Shown: positions 1-8,745 of the stretch, one piece after another | Layout of the letters: each line of letters opens with the position of its first letter | Numbering within the stretch: position 1 is the first letter of the stretch | Assembly (NCBI RefSeq): GCF_028623165.1 | Contig: NZ_CP117772.1 | Location: 62,001-126,000, forward strand | Origin: Nostoc sp. UHCC 0926 | Lineage (GTDB): Bacteria > Cyanobacteriota > Cyanobacteriia > Cyanobacteriales > Nostocaceae | DNA length: 64,000 nt | Direction: 5' to 3' | Translations under genes and position numbers: made by a program | Notes under the pieces: model-generated | Databases searched by the model: none | The model's input: only the letters and a program-made list of their open reading frames with translations | Told to the model about the DNA's origin: nothing

Positions 1-1049
1 AAATCTTGAAGCAATGTTGGGATTGTTCTTGCAGTCAGAGGGGTATCCTCTACCTGAGCACAGTAAAAGTAAGTCAGCCAGCGCCTTAAGTCGATTTCTC
101 AACATCTACAATTGGTCAACTATAAGTGTAATTCGTACCACCCGTAACCGTGTTATTAAGGAGATTTTGTCGCAGCGGACTTTAGGACGTAAACCATTTC
201 TACAAGTGATTATTGACCTAACAACTCTGGAAAAGTTTGGCAAGTTTAAGGGATTTGAAAATTTAATCCGCGTATACAACGGAAAACGAGGTTTACACTT
301 GGTTGTGGTGTATTTGGTTGTAGGTCGGTGGCGAGTTCCCTGGAGTTTTCGCGTCTGGAAGGGAAAAGGGACTCCGTCCCCGGCACAATTGGGACTAAAA
401 ATGGTCAAATGCTTGCCCAAAAAACTAACAAAGCACTTCCAGGTGATGGTTCTTGTAGATACAGCCTTTGGTAGTGTGGAATTTATACACGGTGTCCGAA
501 AGCGGAAATACCATATAATTGCTGGGATCGCTTGTACCCGTAAGTTAATAGATGGGCGCTGTGTTGCTCAACTACATAAACGTGGACAACAACTTCGCTT
601 GAGGGGTTTGAAATTTCCTGTCTATGTATCCTGGTACTATTTTAAACGTGATGATGGTAAATATGTCAAACGATTTGTCATTTCAACCAAAGCTCTCAAA
701 GCTAGTACTATTTCTTGGTGGGGTAAACGACGGTGGCGAATAGAGGGTTGGTTTAAAACTGCGAAACACCGTTTCGGGTTACATCGGTTTGGGCAGGGGA
801 CACTTTTAGGCGTTTATCGTTGCTTGGTATTGTCCCTGATTTCTTATATTTTGGCACACTGGGCTTATTTATCCACAGCGATCGCTTCTACAAACCTACC
901 TGATTGGGGACAAGCAGCAGAAATCGCATTCCAAACTATATTTCCACAATTGGTAGTGTTACTTCTTTTACAAGACATTGAACGCCTGAGAGAACTGGCA
1001 CTTAGTCAAGGAATTGACATTCAAATTTCCAGGTGCAAGATATGAGTTA
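1..1049 (+). mobile_element. IS copy 1, right-hand part (left end outside window)
   Basis: This segment matches bases 60326-61374 at every position compared, so it is a second copy of the IS at the right of the window, in the same orientation. The window begins inside its transposase gene, so the left end cannot be seen. The right inverted repeat (AGGTGCAAGATATGAGTT) lies at 1031-1048. Directly beyond it the reading frame of a minus-strand tyrosine recombinase appears, so this copy sits inside that gene. Confidence 0.9.
2..1045 (+). CDS. DDE transposase, 5'-partial
   Basis: The 3' part (about 347 codons) of a transposase whose full 373-codon form is at 60249-61370; the shared residues are identical. 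It should cut and join IS ends through an RNase H-fold DDE centre. Candidate acidic residues are the Asp in IDLTTLEKF, the Asp in VLVDTAFGS and the Glu in RRWRIEGWFKTAKHRFGL. The last motif resembles the YREK-like helix of IS4-type transposases. The start codon lies left of the window. I place it in the broad IS4-like DDE group; the exact family needs a database search. Confidence 0.85.
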   Translation, partial: NLEAMLGLFLQSEGYPLPEHSKSKSASALSRFLNIYNWSTISVIRTTRNRVIKEILSQRTLGRKPFLQVIIDLTTLEKFGKFKGFENLIRVYNGKRGLHLVVVYLVVGRWRVPWSFRVWKGKGTPSPAQLGLKMVKCLPKKLTKHFQVMVLVDTAFGSVEFIHGVRKRKYHIIAGIACTRKLIDGRCVAQLHKRGQQLRLRGLKFPVYVSWYYFKRDDGKYVKRFVISTKALKASTISWWGKRRWRIEGWFKTAKHRFGLHRFGQGTLLGVYRCLVLSLISYILAHWAYLSTAIASTNLPDWGQAAEIAFQTIFPQLVVLLLLQDIERLRELALSQGIDIQISRCKI

Positions 1050-1948
1050 CGGGCATGGCTGGGGTCAACTCCCAATAGCAATAAGTCAGTGGCATAGGTA
1101 TGTCGAAAGGAGTGAGGATGTAAATCCTCAATGTGAGCTATTTCACCAATTTTTTCTACAGCGAAGTAAATCCCGTGATAACTCAAGCGTTCACCTTTGT
1201 ATGAAGCATGATGTGAAATCATCAGTGGGGAGTCGCTGTTTAACACCTCTCCTTGCTGTTCGCGCAATTGTAAATACTCTACTAAAACGTCCCGACTCTC
1301 TTTTCGCAGTGGAACTAAGCGTGGTTCATTGGTTTTGGTGTCTGGTAAAAACAGCAGCTTGCCATCAAATGACCCAACATTTAGCTGTACAACTTCCCCT
1401 GCCCGGAGTCCATGACTGAGAATGTGAACCAGTGCTGTATCCCGTTGATTTGTTTCTCCCAACAATTTCAACGCTGACCAAACCTGTTCCATCTGTTCTG
1501 GGGTTAAACTCTGGGCTGGTGGCAGTGGTACTTTTTCCAGTTTTATCCCCAGTGTAGGATTAGTAGCAATGATATCAGGATACGTATAGCACATCCATTT
1601 AAAAAAGCTTTTGAGTGCCGCAACTCCTGCATTTATGCTACTTTTTGAAAGCGGTTTACCAGCATCAGTCAGTATTTCATCTCTTAGGTATTCTTTATAT
1701 AGCGCAAGATGACGTGGACGCAGTTCATGATAATGTAGTTCACTCCAAGCCAAAAACCTTTTGAGTTCACGTTCGTAGAGTTTGCGGCTGTTGGGTGCAA
1801 GATTGTTGCTACGTAAAAATTCCAGAACTTTTACCCACCGAATATCGGTTGGTGGTCTTCTAGTTTCTCCTGGCTGTGTGAAATGTAGAGCTTCACAATC
1901 AAGGGGAATGAGTTTGATCTCAGGTAAAGAATCTGCGCTGTAGTTCAT
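1050..1948 (-). pseudogene. Tyrosine recombinase (XerC/phage-integrase type) truncated by IS
   Basis: About 300 codons of a site-specific recombinase remain. The N-terminal SAM-like core-binding domain (about residues 35-125) and most of the catalytic domain are intact: the Arg in HILSHGLRAGEVV and the box HPHSFRHTYATDLLLLGV (His-x-x-Arg). The second His and the nucleophilic Tyr should follow within about 40 residues, but the frame runs into the IS right end after GVDPSHA and ends inside the IS at 968. The protein therefore lacks its catalytic tyrosine and should be inactive. The missing 3' end is not in the window. Confidence 0.88.
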
Positions 1949-2008
1949 TCAGTTATATGTAAATTATTGTTTAGTAAGTATTAAATATAACCCTGTATTT
2001 ATTTGAGA

Positions 2009-2363
2009 CTACTCATCTGGTGGTGAGGTAGTCATGACTTCTACGACGGTACGATCGTGACCGAAGCTTGCCTGCTCCGATGTAGAATAACGCTGCATTC
2101 TCCCGTGATGAGGCCCGCCTAAAACCATCGTTTCAAAAAGCAACGGGGGATCTCCAAAAGTGAGATCGAATCCCGAAAAACTAGTTGATACTTTGGCATC
2201 CCCAACTATATATAGTTTCGGCAACTAGATGTTGTCCTGAATCTTGTACTGAGTGTAAATAATCTTGCCACTCTGACAATGAATTAACAGCAACAGGGGT
2301 ATGTCCTACGAGTTTGTAATAAAGCATGATTGACAACTTGTGGCTATCACAACAAAATTTCAC
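2009..2363 (-). pseudogene. Hypothetical small protein split by a TA-slippage frameshift
   Basis: Two overlapping frames appear to be one gene. The first (from 2363) reads to a sequence ending DSGQHLVAETI. The second (to 2009) continues VGDAKVSTSFSGFDLTFGDPP. At the join the coding strand has ACTATATATAGTTGGG; removing four bases of the TA run gives Thr-Ile-Val-Gly and restores one frame of about 115 codons. The second frame on its own has only a TTG start at 2224 and no good ribosome site. No family is recognised. Replication slippage or a sequencing error could explain the break. Confidence 0.5.
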
Positions 2364-2470
2364 CCGATTTTATACAAAATAAAGTAGTCCTTTTACTACC
2401 TCATAGCTCTCTATTAACTAATACATCTTCCATCGGAATGGTGGCAAAGATTCTGCGTTTTATATCATGT

Positions 2471-2806
2471 TTATTTCACAGCAAATCCCGATAATTGACG
2501 CATTTTAGGAGTATGAAAACCGATGACAATATCTTGTTTAGGTACACCCATTTCTATCAATTCTAAAGCAATATCTACTTCCGTTGTATTTTGTTGAATC
2601 CAAATTTTATTATTTTTGATATCTAGGTGCATTATTGGGCCATAGATCCGTTTTTGATTGTTCCATCCAATGCTAATAATTTGATAATGGTCATACTCTA
2701 CGTCAAAAATCTGTTCGACCTCTACATCTCCATAACTAGGCTTGTACTCGATATACTTAGTTAATAATTGCCTAACTTTTGTGCGGTATTCATTTAACTT
2801 ATCCAT
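2471..2806 (-). CDS. xisI: XisI-like protein
   Basis: This 111-residue protein matches the XisI family, first named from the Anabaena fdxN excision element. Visible features are the N-terminal LNEYRTKVRQLLTKYIEY helix, the central FDVEYDHYQIISIGWNNQKRIYGP strand pair, and the C-terminal LIEMGVPKQDIVIGFHTP segment. The start overlaps the end of xisH by 13 bases, so the two are translationally coupled. In Anabaena, XisH and XisI are needed with the XisF recombinase for excision, but most cyanobacterial xisHI pairs are not near such elements. No large serine recombinase is seen here, so the present role is open. Confidence 0.88.
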   Translation of the reverse strand: MDKLNEYRTKVRQLLTKYIEYKPSYGDVEVEQIFDVEYDHYQIISIGWNNQKRIYGPIMHLDIKNNKIWIQQNTTEVDIALELIEMGVPKQDIVIGFHTPKMRQLSGFAVK

Positions 2807-3207
2807 TGCTCTATTTCCTCAGTCTCAAGGTTATAAATAATTAACTTTAATTTGTTTTCGTTGACTACAGTTTGAATAAAAGGCAAATTAAAAAAATCAT
2901 TGTAAGTTACCAATGGTACAGCTAAATATAAATTTCTCGAAGGTTCTTCTGCACGTAATGCAGTCCGATAATTAATAAACTGTCCTAGTGCCATGTGAAA
3001 TTCTGAAATCTTGGATGCACTAACAAAATTTTTGATTTCAACTGCTATTTTTTCTCCAGCTTTTTCCGCAGCAACTAGGAGCTCTGCACCTAAATCAATC
3101 TGAACATCAACTCCACCACACCGAATATTTAGCGGGTCATCTGTAACTAACCAACCATCTTTTTCTAGTGCAGACCTCACAATATTGTGGAATAAATCAC
3201 GAGCCAT
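2794..3207 (-). CDS. xisH: XisH-like protein (PD-(D/E)XK nuclease fold)
   Basis: About 138 residues, typical for XisH. It begins MARDLFHNIVRSALEKDGW and shows the nuclease-like core: Asp in GGVDVQIDLGAELLVAA, then KIAVEIKNFVSAS, where Glu-x-Lys fits the PD-(D/E)XK motif. The frame is open upstream to 3228, but the Met at 3207 starts the conserved part. It is followed directly by xisI, with an overlap. Family knowledge links XisH with control of DNA excision in heterocysts; a nuclease role in the pair is inferred from the motif only. Confidence 0.88.
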   Translation of the reverse strand: MARDLFHNIVRSALEKDGWLVTDDPLNIRCGGVDVQIDLGAELLVAAEKAGEKIAVEIKNFVSASKISEFHMALGQFINYRTALRAEEPSRNLYLAVPLVTYNDFFNLPFIQTVVNENKLKLIIYNLETEEIEQWIS

Positions 3208-3338
3208 AGTTTCACAGCAAAGCCACACTAACCTTAATACTGCTCAACACCCTTAGTGGTGTCATTCGCCAGTAAAACATTTAAACATAGATTTCAACTT
3301 AGTACTGACTATCGACTCCACGACATAATTTAAGCATA

Positions 3339-3685
3339 TAAAAAAGTTCAACAATTCTAGTCTCTCAAAGCATTGATTTTTCGTGGTTGGGTGCAAGTCC
3401 CGTGAAAATAAGTTGAACAATTTGGGACTGGAAAAGGCATCAATCTACCACTTTTTCAACACAGAGACACCAAACTCAAATAAAAAAGTTGAACAATTAG
3501 GAGAGTGATGCTAAGAGAATGTGGGCGCGATGGGCTACCCCCGCCGGAGGCGATCGCTCTAGTAATAACGTAGCGTGGGCGCGGTGTACAGGCTCTTTGG
3601 AGCGATTTATGGACGGATGCCTGGAGCGGGATAAAGCACCTAACAGAAATTGTTGGACTTTATTATTTATTGTTGAACTTTTTTA
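3339..3685. repeat. Cluster of GTTGAACAATT-type repeats in both orientations
   Basis: The core GTTGAACAAT occurs in direct orientation near 3412 and 3488, degenerate near 3650 (TGTTGGACTTT) and 3670 (TTGTTGAACTT), and inverted near 3346 (AGTTCAACAATT). The outermost copies face each other within AAAAAAGTTCAACAAT and its complement, bounding about 345 bp. Between them is a dispersed palindromic repeat (about 3520-3610) that includes a HIP1 site. No credible gene was seen between 3229 and 3850. The pattern resembles transposase-binding sites at the ends of a small non-autonomous element, but no target duplication was confirmed. Confidence 0.4.
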
Positions 3686-3845
3686 TTCCTCTACACATAA
3701 ATCCTTTAAATCTAGACTTTGCTCACATTATGCTTTAAGTTACATTGTAATACAAGACTACAACACAAAATAAGATACCCTTATCTTTTATCCGATATAA
3801 TCTCCGATTAATACCACTTGCCTTCACATAGCCTTTTGTTCTTTG

Positions 3846-3850
3846 TTGTG
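3846..3850 (+). repeat. Target-site duplication, left (TTGTG)
   Basis: The five bases TTGTG lie directly outside the left end of the Tn7-like element and are repeated at 8745-8749 directly outside the right end. A 5-bp duplication is the standard product of Tn7-like transposition. Confidence 0.9.
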
Positions 3851-3875
3851 TGTGACTTACACCATAAGTTGTCCG
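3851..3875 (+). repeat. Left terminal inverted repeat of Tn7-like element
   Basis: Begins TGTGACTTACACCATAAG and is the near-perfect reverse complement of 8720-8744 (one mismatch in 25). It begins with TGT, as Tn7-like ends do. The inner part contains the first probable TnsB-binding site, inverted. Confidence 0.9.
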
Positions 3876-3899
3876 TAACGGACAGTTTATGGTTGAAAA

Positions 3900-4727
3900 T
3901 TATCCAAAGTTTGTAGGCGGCAGAAATTGAGACGGTTCGCTAGCAACCAGATCCTCGACATCATCGAACCACATAAACTGCCAAGTCAATTTGTCTCTGC
4001 GATGAGAGGAAACATCTCCTATCAACAGATGCTGCCATAAATTTTCTGAGTTTTCTGCCACTACCTGTTGATCAAGGTTTTGGTTGATTCTAAAACCACC
4101 TAACCATAAATGACAGCTTGAGCAATATCCTGGGCGAGAACACCTAGTCAACGGTGGAAATTGCTTGTCACAATGAGGACACTGCTCAATCAGAGTTTGA
4201 TGTTCGTGGTGGGGGCAAAATTTGATTGTGTTGACTAACCACAGCAGTGGATTGTAGATGATTCGATTCTGGGTACGCCAACTGGTGTAACACAATGGAC
4301 ACCAAGCTTGGTACAAGCGCAGAAAACTAAACTCAAAGGTCAAACTTGCCCATTTTAGGGGTGACAAATTAGCTAAATCTCGACGTAAAGTTAACTCTTC
4401 AAGAACCTGAATTAGAGTTTTAGCAAAAATACCTCTGATTTCATTTGCAGCTGCTAAAGAGTGGTGAATTCCAAAAAAATTATTAATGATGTCTATGGGA
4501 CTTGTCTGAGACATTTTTTGCCCCATCAAGGGAAGAATCTGAGACAAAATTAATTGTTCGGTAGTAGTAGAATGATGTTCAGCAAGACGAGCTACATATC
4601 CGCTCAAGCTTTCTACGTAGATTGTACCAATGCCAATAGGTTCTAAAGGGAACAACCGACTACGTTGTGGAATAACTGGTTTTTCTAAGTTCCACAACTC
4701 GTCATTAGTATAATGATTAACTAACAT
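3900..4727 (-). CDS. tniQ: TniQ target-selection protein (short form)
   Basis: A 275-residue TniQ family protein, the adaptor that links a target-recognition signal to the TnsC ATPase. The N-terminal half has the TniQ start (FPLEPIGIGTIYVESLSGYVARLA). The C-terminal half has zinc-finger pairs: CPLC, CPHH, CPHC, then CSSCH near GYCSSCHLWLGG. It lacks the long C-terminal DNA-binding region of TnsD. The start overlaps the tnsC stop by 11 bases, so the genes are co-translated, and the stop lies only about 50 bp from the left transposon end. A truncated paralogue at 9111-9692 ends with the same WFDDVEDL motif. What target it recognises cannot be told from sequence. Confidence 0.92.
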   Translation of the reverse strand: MLVNHYTNDELWNLEKPVIPQRSRLFPLEPIGIGTIYVESLSGYVARLAEHHSTTTEQLILSQILPLMGQKMSQTSPIDIINNFFGIHHSLAAANEIRGIFAKTLIQVLEELTLRRDLANLSPLKWASLTFEFSFLRLYQAWCPLCYTSWRTQNRIIYNPLLWLVNTIKFCPHHEHQTLIEQCPHCDKQFPPLTRCSRPGYCSSCHLWLGGFRINQNLDQQVVAENSENLWQHLLIGDVSSHRRDKLTWQFMWFDDVEDLVASEPSQFLPPTNFG

Positions 4728-5853
4728 CTAGATTAATGCCTACAGTATCTCTTTTAGGTTGACGCTTTCCGACACGGCCCCTTTTCACAGGTGGCTGGCT
4801 TAAATCTTCAGGTGCTAAAGTTTCGATTTGAGTTTGTATTTGATTTCCTACCTCGCTACGCCAACGCTGTTCTCCAGCTTTTGCCTCTTGTTGAATTTGT
4901 TCACGTCGTGCTTTCGAGTACTCGTTATGTTGAATATGCTTCCAACTCAAGGTCAGGGCATTGTCTGCCAACGCAGTTCGTAAAGCTCTTGTTAACCAAG
5001 TTTTGAGGATACCAATACAACCCAACGAATAATCCAAAATATATTCGTACTTTTCTACCAGAGATGGTTCTTCAATTAATGGTAAATGCGTTTGGAATGT
5101 TTGAAGTATCCGAATAAATTCAGTTACATCTTCTTTGCTATCTGAACAATAACGAGGTAAATGAATGTCCTCACTGCGTCGGCTGACTTGACCACTAAGA
5201 CGGCAACAGTTTAGCAAATCATAAGTACCAAATAAAATATGTACAGTACCAGTAATATTGGCAATAGATTTTATCCAGTTCATCTGGTGTAGCATTTGCT
5301 TCCCACCAGCTAGCATTAATAGGTGTTGAGCTTCGTCTACCATTAGTGCTGTCAGTTGATGATGCCGCATAGCTTGTTCTAAAGCACGACGTACAATATC
5401 AGAACTTTTGGAAGCAAAGTATGTGGTGGAAGCAATTGCATGATTTTGGAAATTAGGTTTACTGTTCGTAGTGCTTAAAGTTACTGAAAGCTGTTCCAAA
5501 GATTCTAAAACCCTTAAGTAGTAATCCTTGTAATTAAACTTTCCACCTTCTGCTGGAATTGCTTCTATTCCTGCAACTGGAATTTGGCAGGTATTGTGAC
5601 TCATGGATGTTAATGCCTCTTCCAATAACAGCTTTTCGGCTCGCAGCCTTAAAGTCGTTTTGCCCACACCTGCTGGTCCAACAACAAACAGAACACAAAT
5701 ATCTGTTTGTTGTTGAAGATTGATTAATAAAGCATCTAAAGCTTGCCTTAAACGTAAATGCCCAACTGTAATGCTATGAAAATAGTTCAACCGTTCTGTT
5801 GAGGATTTTGTTAGCAATTCTTGTGGAAATGGACGTTGAAAATTCATTACCAC
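4717..5853 (-). CDS. tnsC: TnsC AAA+ ATPase, transposition regulator
   Basis: A 378-residue AAA+ ATPase that should form filaments on target DNA and activate the transposase. Walker A is GPAGVGKTT (about residues 59-67) and Walker B is ALMVDEAQHLL (about 169-179), followed by a sensor region FGTYDLL. The basic C-terminal tail (VKRGRVGKRQPKRD) may contact DNA or TnsB. It overlaps tnsAB by 7 bases upstream and tniQ by 11 bases downstream. Its size is close to that of TnsC proteins of cyanobacterial CRISPR-associated and related Tn7-like elements, but no cas gene is nearby. Confidence 0.93.
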   Translation of the reverse strand: MVMNFQRPFPQELLTKSSTERLNYFHSITVGHLRLRQALDALLINLQQQTDICVLFVVGPAGVGKTTLRLRAEKLLLEEALTSMSHNTCQIPVAGIEAIPAEGGKFNYKDYYLRVLESLEQLSVTLSTTNSKPNFQNHAIASTTYFASKSSDIVRRALEQAMRHHQLTALMVDEAQHLLMLAGGKQMLHQMNWIKSIANITGTVHILFGTYDLLNCCRLSGQVSRRSEDIHLPRYCSDSKEDVTEFIRILQTFQTHLPLIEEPSLVEKYEYILDYSLGCIGILKTWLTRALRTALADNALTLSWKHIQHNEYSKARREQIQQEAKAGEQRWRSEVGNQIQTQIETLAPEDLSQPPVKRGRVGKRQPKRDTVGINLDVS

Positions 5854-8570
5854 AGCTCCTGTTGAGAGTACGGTTGGATTCGCCTGGGATTAATTTCTTG
5901 AGCCTCTAATTTATTTGGCAGTGTTAGTTTTTCTGTAATATTATTTTTAATGTCGGCTAAATCTTCTTTAACAACAGATTGTGCTTGTTTCACTATTTTA
6001 GAAGACACAATTTGACGAACTCCAGTTGCTGCAAAATCTCGTAATCGTTGTATTTGTAAAGTCTCTTGAGCTTCGGCTGATTCTAGATACTGTGCTAAGT
6101 CCTTAGCCTTAATTGTGACTTTCTGGTTGTACTGCTTTTTCTGCTGACGTATTTCAATGCTAGCAAGCCGAATTTCTCGTTCAGAATGTCCTTGTAACGA
6201 TGAATAATGTTGTGAAATACAACGCACCCAAGCATTTTTGACATAGGCATAAGCCGTACCCACATCCCAGGGATCATATCTAATACGTACTTGGGTTCCT
6301 TCAACTTGAGGATGGAGAAAAGAATCATCTATTGACCAGTAGTAAATATGATTAACTTTTACCCCAAGCTTTGGTACAACTTTGGCACTTCCTTTTGGAG
6401 TTGATGGCAAAGTAAAAATCTGAAAATTTTCATTATTAACAATTCTTTGACCAAAGCGCATTCCACTTTGAGTTAGCCCCTTTTCAAATGCAACACATGG
6501 TGATTGTCCTAGTGCAGGATGTTCTCTCTGATCATAAATTACATAAATATATTCACAAAAATACTCATATATTTCCGGTAACGTCCATACAGCTTGTGCC
6601 TTTGGATTATTCGTCTTATTCACTAAGCGAATTTGCTTTGTAATTTGGGTGTTTCCTTTCAGGTTGTAGAAGAATTCAGTATGACTGGTGCCAAAAAAAC
6701 GTTCAATTATTGAACCAAATCTAGGACTAGCAACAGGGCGTTGTTTCTTTATACAACCAAATGCTGCTAAAAGAGTTTCAAAGTAAATACTGCCAAATTC
6801 TACACCGTTATCTACTACCAAAGTCTCTGGTAACCGTCCTAGTCTCTGCACGCAAATTCGTAACACCATCATGCAGGAGCGATAGGACGGCGGGTCAAAA
6901 GTTAAATAGATAGCTAAAATACGCCGGGAGAAAGCATCAATCAAAACGGTTGCCCAAGGTCTACCCAAACAACATCCTGTCCTTTGGCAAACTAACTCAA
7001 TATCTAACTCGGTATGGTCAATGTGACAAATTTCAAAGGGACGACTTCCGTGGCAAGGTGTCGAGAACGTTAATTCATGATAAAACGAGCTTTTTTGGTA
7101 AGCTGCCCGATTTCCTTGCCTCTTCCGAGTTTGTCTATGATCTGCTCTACTGTTGATGCGCTTGTAAAACGTAGTACGGCTGGGGCAAGGGTCTGTTTTT
7201 CCCGCTTTTTCCCATTCTCTTGCCAGAATACCGTAAGTTGTCAGTTTATTTCTCTGTTTAAAATTCTCGTAATGCTGCTCAATAATTTTATCGATGAACT
7301 CCCAAGTTTGATCTGAAAATCGCTCAACACGGTTTCCTTTGTCTTTACGATTTGGCAACAAACCAATGTAACCCCAACCATAGGTTTCCTCTGCGGAATG
7401 ATATTTGGCTTTCCATCTGCGAATTGTTCGCTCAGACACAGGACTATTGGTTGGCGGATCTTTATGCAGATATGGTTCAATGATTTTCTGGCGGTAGTTA
7501 GCTACGGCTAAGTCTTCTGGGCTAGCGCATTTTAGCTGTTCCCAAATTTGAGTTGATTTTACTCCTTGAGCTTCAATGCCAGTAATTTCTTTTTGTGAAA
7601 TTAGTGTTTCAAAGTCTGTATGGCTTAACCCAATTAGATGATTTTCACCTTGCAAAACAATTTTTTTCTCTCCAATCTGAATTACAGATAAACTTTTTCC
7701 ATCCCAGAACACGGTTGCACCAACCGCCACATCAATCTGTTGCCCCTTATCAAGGGTGGCAGCAGCCTTTTTAGACATGATTAAGTTATAAGCTTCTGCT
7801 ACCTGCTGGCTACTAAACAGATGAACTTTTTCTGGTTCACTCAACCCTATGCCTTTCAAGTCTACATATAACTGCTTTGTTGCAATCAAGGCATAAATAT
7901 CATCTACCCAACTGGTATTTGTTGATAAGAGTAATTGTTTCAGGGTCATCCCCGGATTAGCTGTAACAGATTCAATAATTCTTGTCCTTGCTTCTGGATT
8001 AACTATATTCTCTTGGCTCAAGTAAACCCTCAAAAACTGATGGTTGCGGTAAGCAATCCAGTTTATTTCCTGATCTGTACGAAGGTGATAGTAAAGCCCC
8101 AATGATTGAACTTTAGTTTCTACCGGTGGAGCCTGCCATTTACCATTTTCGTTTTGTTGATACCTTGTGGGTTGTTTGTGAGTGAGTGTTTTGAGACGTT
8201 CGCTAGTTTTCCATTCTTCAAACCCTGCACAGTTATGCCGAATCACTAAGAAATCAGGAATATGACTCGTCACCACCCTACGCCCGCTTTTCGACTCAAA
8301 TGATATGCTTAGACGAACTGGTTGGTCATAGTACTCCAGAACATCTTCGTCGTTTTCGTACTCTACGATCGCAGGCAATTCTACTTTGTGGGACTCAAAC
8401 TGAATCGTTTTTCCCATTTTGTGGCTTGGGTAGCTACCACAAACATTTTTCGCCCCGCCACCTACTTTCCTTACAGGCTCCGAACAACGGATTTGCTGTA
8501 CAAATTCTTTTGTCGTCTCTGGTAAACCGAGCCGATGACACCATTGTTCAAATTCTTGGTCACTGAGCAT
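5847..8570 (-). CDS. tnsAB: TnsA-TnsB fusion transposase
   Basis: A 907-residue fusion. Residues about 45-180 form a TnsA-type endonuclease: Glu64 in VELPAIVEYENDEDVLEYYDQP, spaced from the Val-Leu pair as in E. coli TnsA, then Asp106 in HIPDFLVI and Glu119/Lys121 in FEEWKTS. A TnsB part follows with helix-turn-helix DNA-binding modules (about 330-480) and an RNase H core with DDE residues Asp518 (CHIDHTELD), Asp587 (LVVDNGVEF) and Glu623 (IIERFFG). All catalytic positions are kept, so both strands should be cut at each end. Natural TnsA-TnsB fusions are known from type I-B CRISPR-associated transposons of cyanobacteria. The start lies 174 bp inside the right end. Confidence 0.95.
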   Translation of the reverse strand: MLSDQEFEQWCHRLGLPETTKEFVQQIRCSEPVRKVGGGAKNVCGSYPSHKMGKTIQFESHKVELPAIVEYENDEDVLEYYDQPVRLSISFESKSGRRVVTSHIPDFLVIRHNCAGFEEWKTSERLKTLTHKQPTRYQQNENGKWQAPPVETKVQSLGLYYHLRTDQEINWIAYRNHQFLRVYLSQENIVNPEARTRIIESVTANPGMTLKQLLLSTNTSWVDDIYALIATKQLYVDLKGIGLSEPEKVHLFSSQQVAEAYNLIMSKKAAATLDKGQQIDVAVGATVFWDGKSLSVIQIGEKKIVLQGENHLIGLSHTDFETLISQKEITGIEAQGVKSTQIWEQLKCASPEDLAVANYRQKIIEPYLHKDPPTNSPVSERTIRRWKAKYHSAEETYGWGYIGLLPNRKDKGNRVERFSDQTWEFIDKIIEQHYENFKQRNKLTTYGILAREWEKAGKTDPCPSRTTFYKRINSRADHRQTRKRQGNRAAYQKSSFYHELTFSTPCHGSRPFEICHIDHTELDIELVCQRTGCCLGRPWATVLIDAFSRRILAIYLTFDPPSYRSCMMVLRICVQRLGRLPETLVVDNGVEFGSIYFETLLAAFGCIKKQRPVASPRFGSIIERFFGTSHTEFFYNLKGNTQITKQIRLVNKTNNPKAQAVWTLPEIYEYFCEYIYVIYDQREHPALGQSPCVAFEKGLTQSGMRFGQRIVNNENFQIFTLPSTPKGSAKVVPKLGVKVNHIYYWSIDDSFLHPQVEGTQVRIRYDPWDVGTAYAYVKNAWVRCISQHYSSLQGHSEREIRLASIEIRQQKKQYNQKVTIKAKDLAQYLESAEAQETLQIQRLRDFAATGVRQIVSSKIVKQAQSVVKEDLADIKNNITEKLTLPNKLEAQEINPRRIQPYSQQELW

Positions 8571-8719
8571 ACAGAAATCTGTAACTTTCGGACTGTTTAT
8601 GGTTGAATAATGAACTTTCGGTCACTTTATCATTTCCAAACATTACTTTTACTGTTCGGCTACTAAACGTAATAATCCGCTTTTGGACTTCTACTACGGA
8701 CAACTTATGGTTTCAAAAG

Positions 8720-8744
8720 CGGACAGCTTATGGTGTAAGTCACA
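8720..8744 (-). repeat. Right terminal inverted repeat of Tn7-like element
   Basis: Reverse complement of the left end, finishing ...GGTGTAAGTCACA at 8744. TTGTG (8745-8749) follows directly and matches the five bases before the left end. Two more internal sites (8589-8604, 8697-8712) repeat the same core. Confidence 0.9.
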
Positions 8745-8745
8745 T

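Larger units (their letters stand above)
3851..8744. mobile_element. Complete minimal Tn7-like transposon (tnsAB-tnsC-tniQ)
   Basis: A 4894-bp element with inverted ends that start 5'-TGTGACTTACACCATAAG and 5-bp TTGTG duplications on both sides. It carries only three minus-strand genes, tnsAB, tnsC and tniQ, in a tightly overlapping operon, with no cargo, cas genes or long TnsD. Sites of the form CGGACARYTTATGGT recur inside both ends: 3861-3875 (inverted) and 3879-3894 on the left; 8589-8604, 8697-8712 and 8720-8735 on the right. These are probable TnsB-binding sites. A TnsA domain predicts cut-and-paste transposition. The intact genes, ends and duplications suggest a recent insertion. Confidence 0.92.

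Noticed and set aside
3519-3773. 84-codon plus-strand frame
   Set aside because: It spans a dispersed GC-rich palindrome and AT-rich repeats, with unnatural composition (many Trp/Arg/Ser, then Tyr/His) and no ribosome site.
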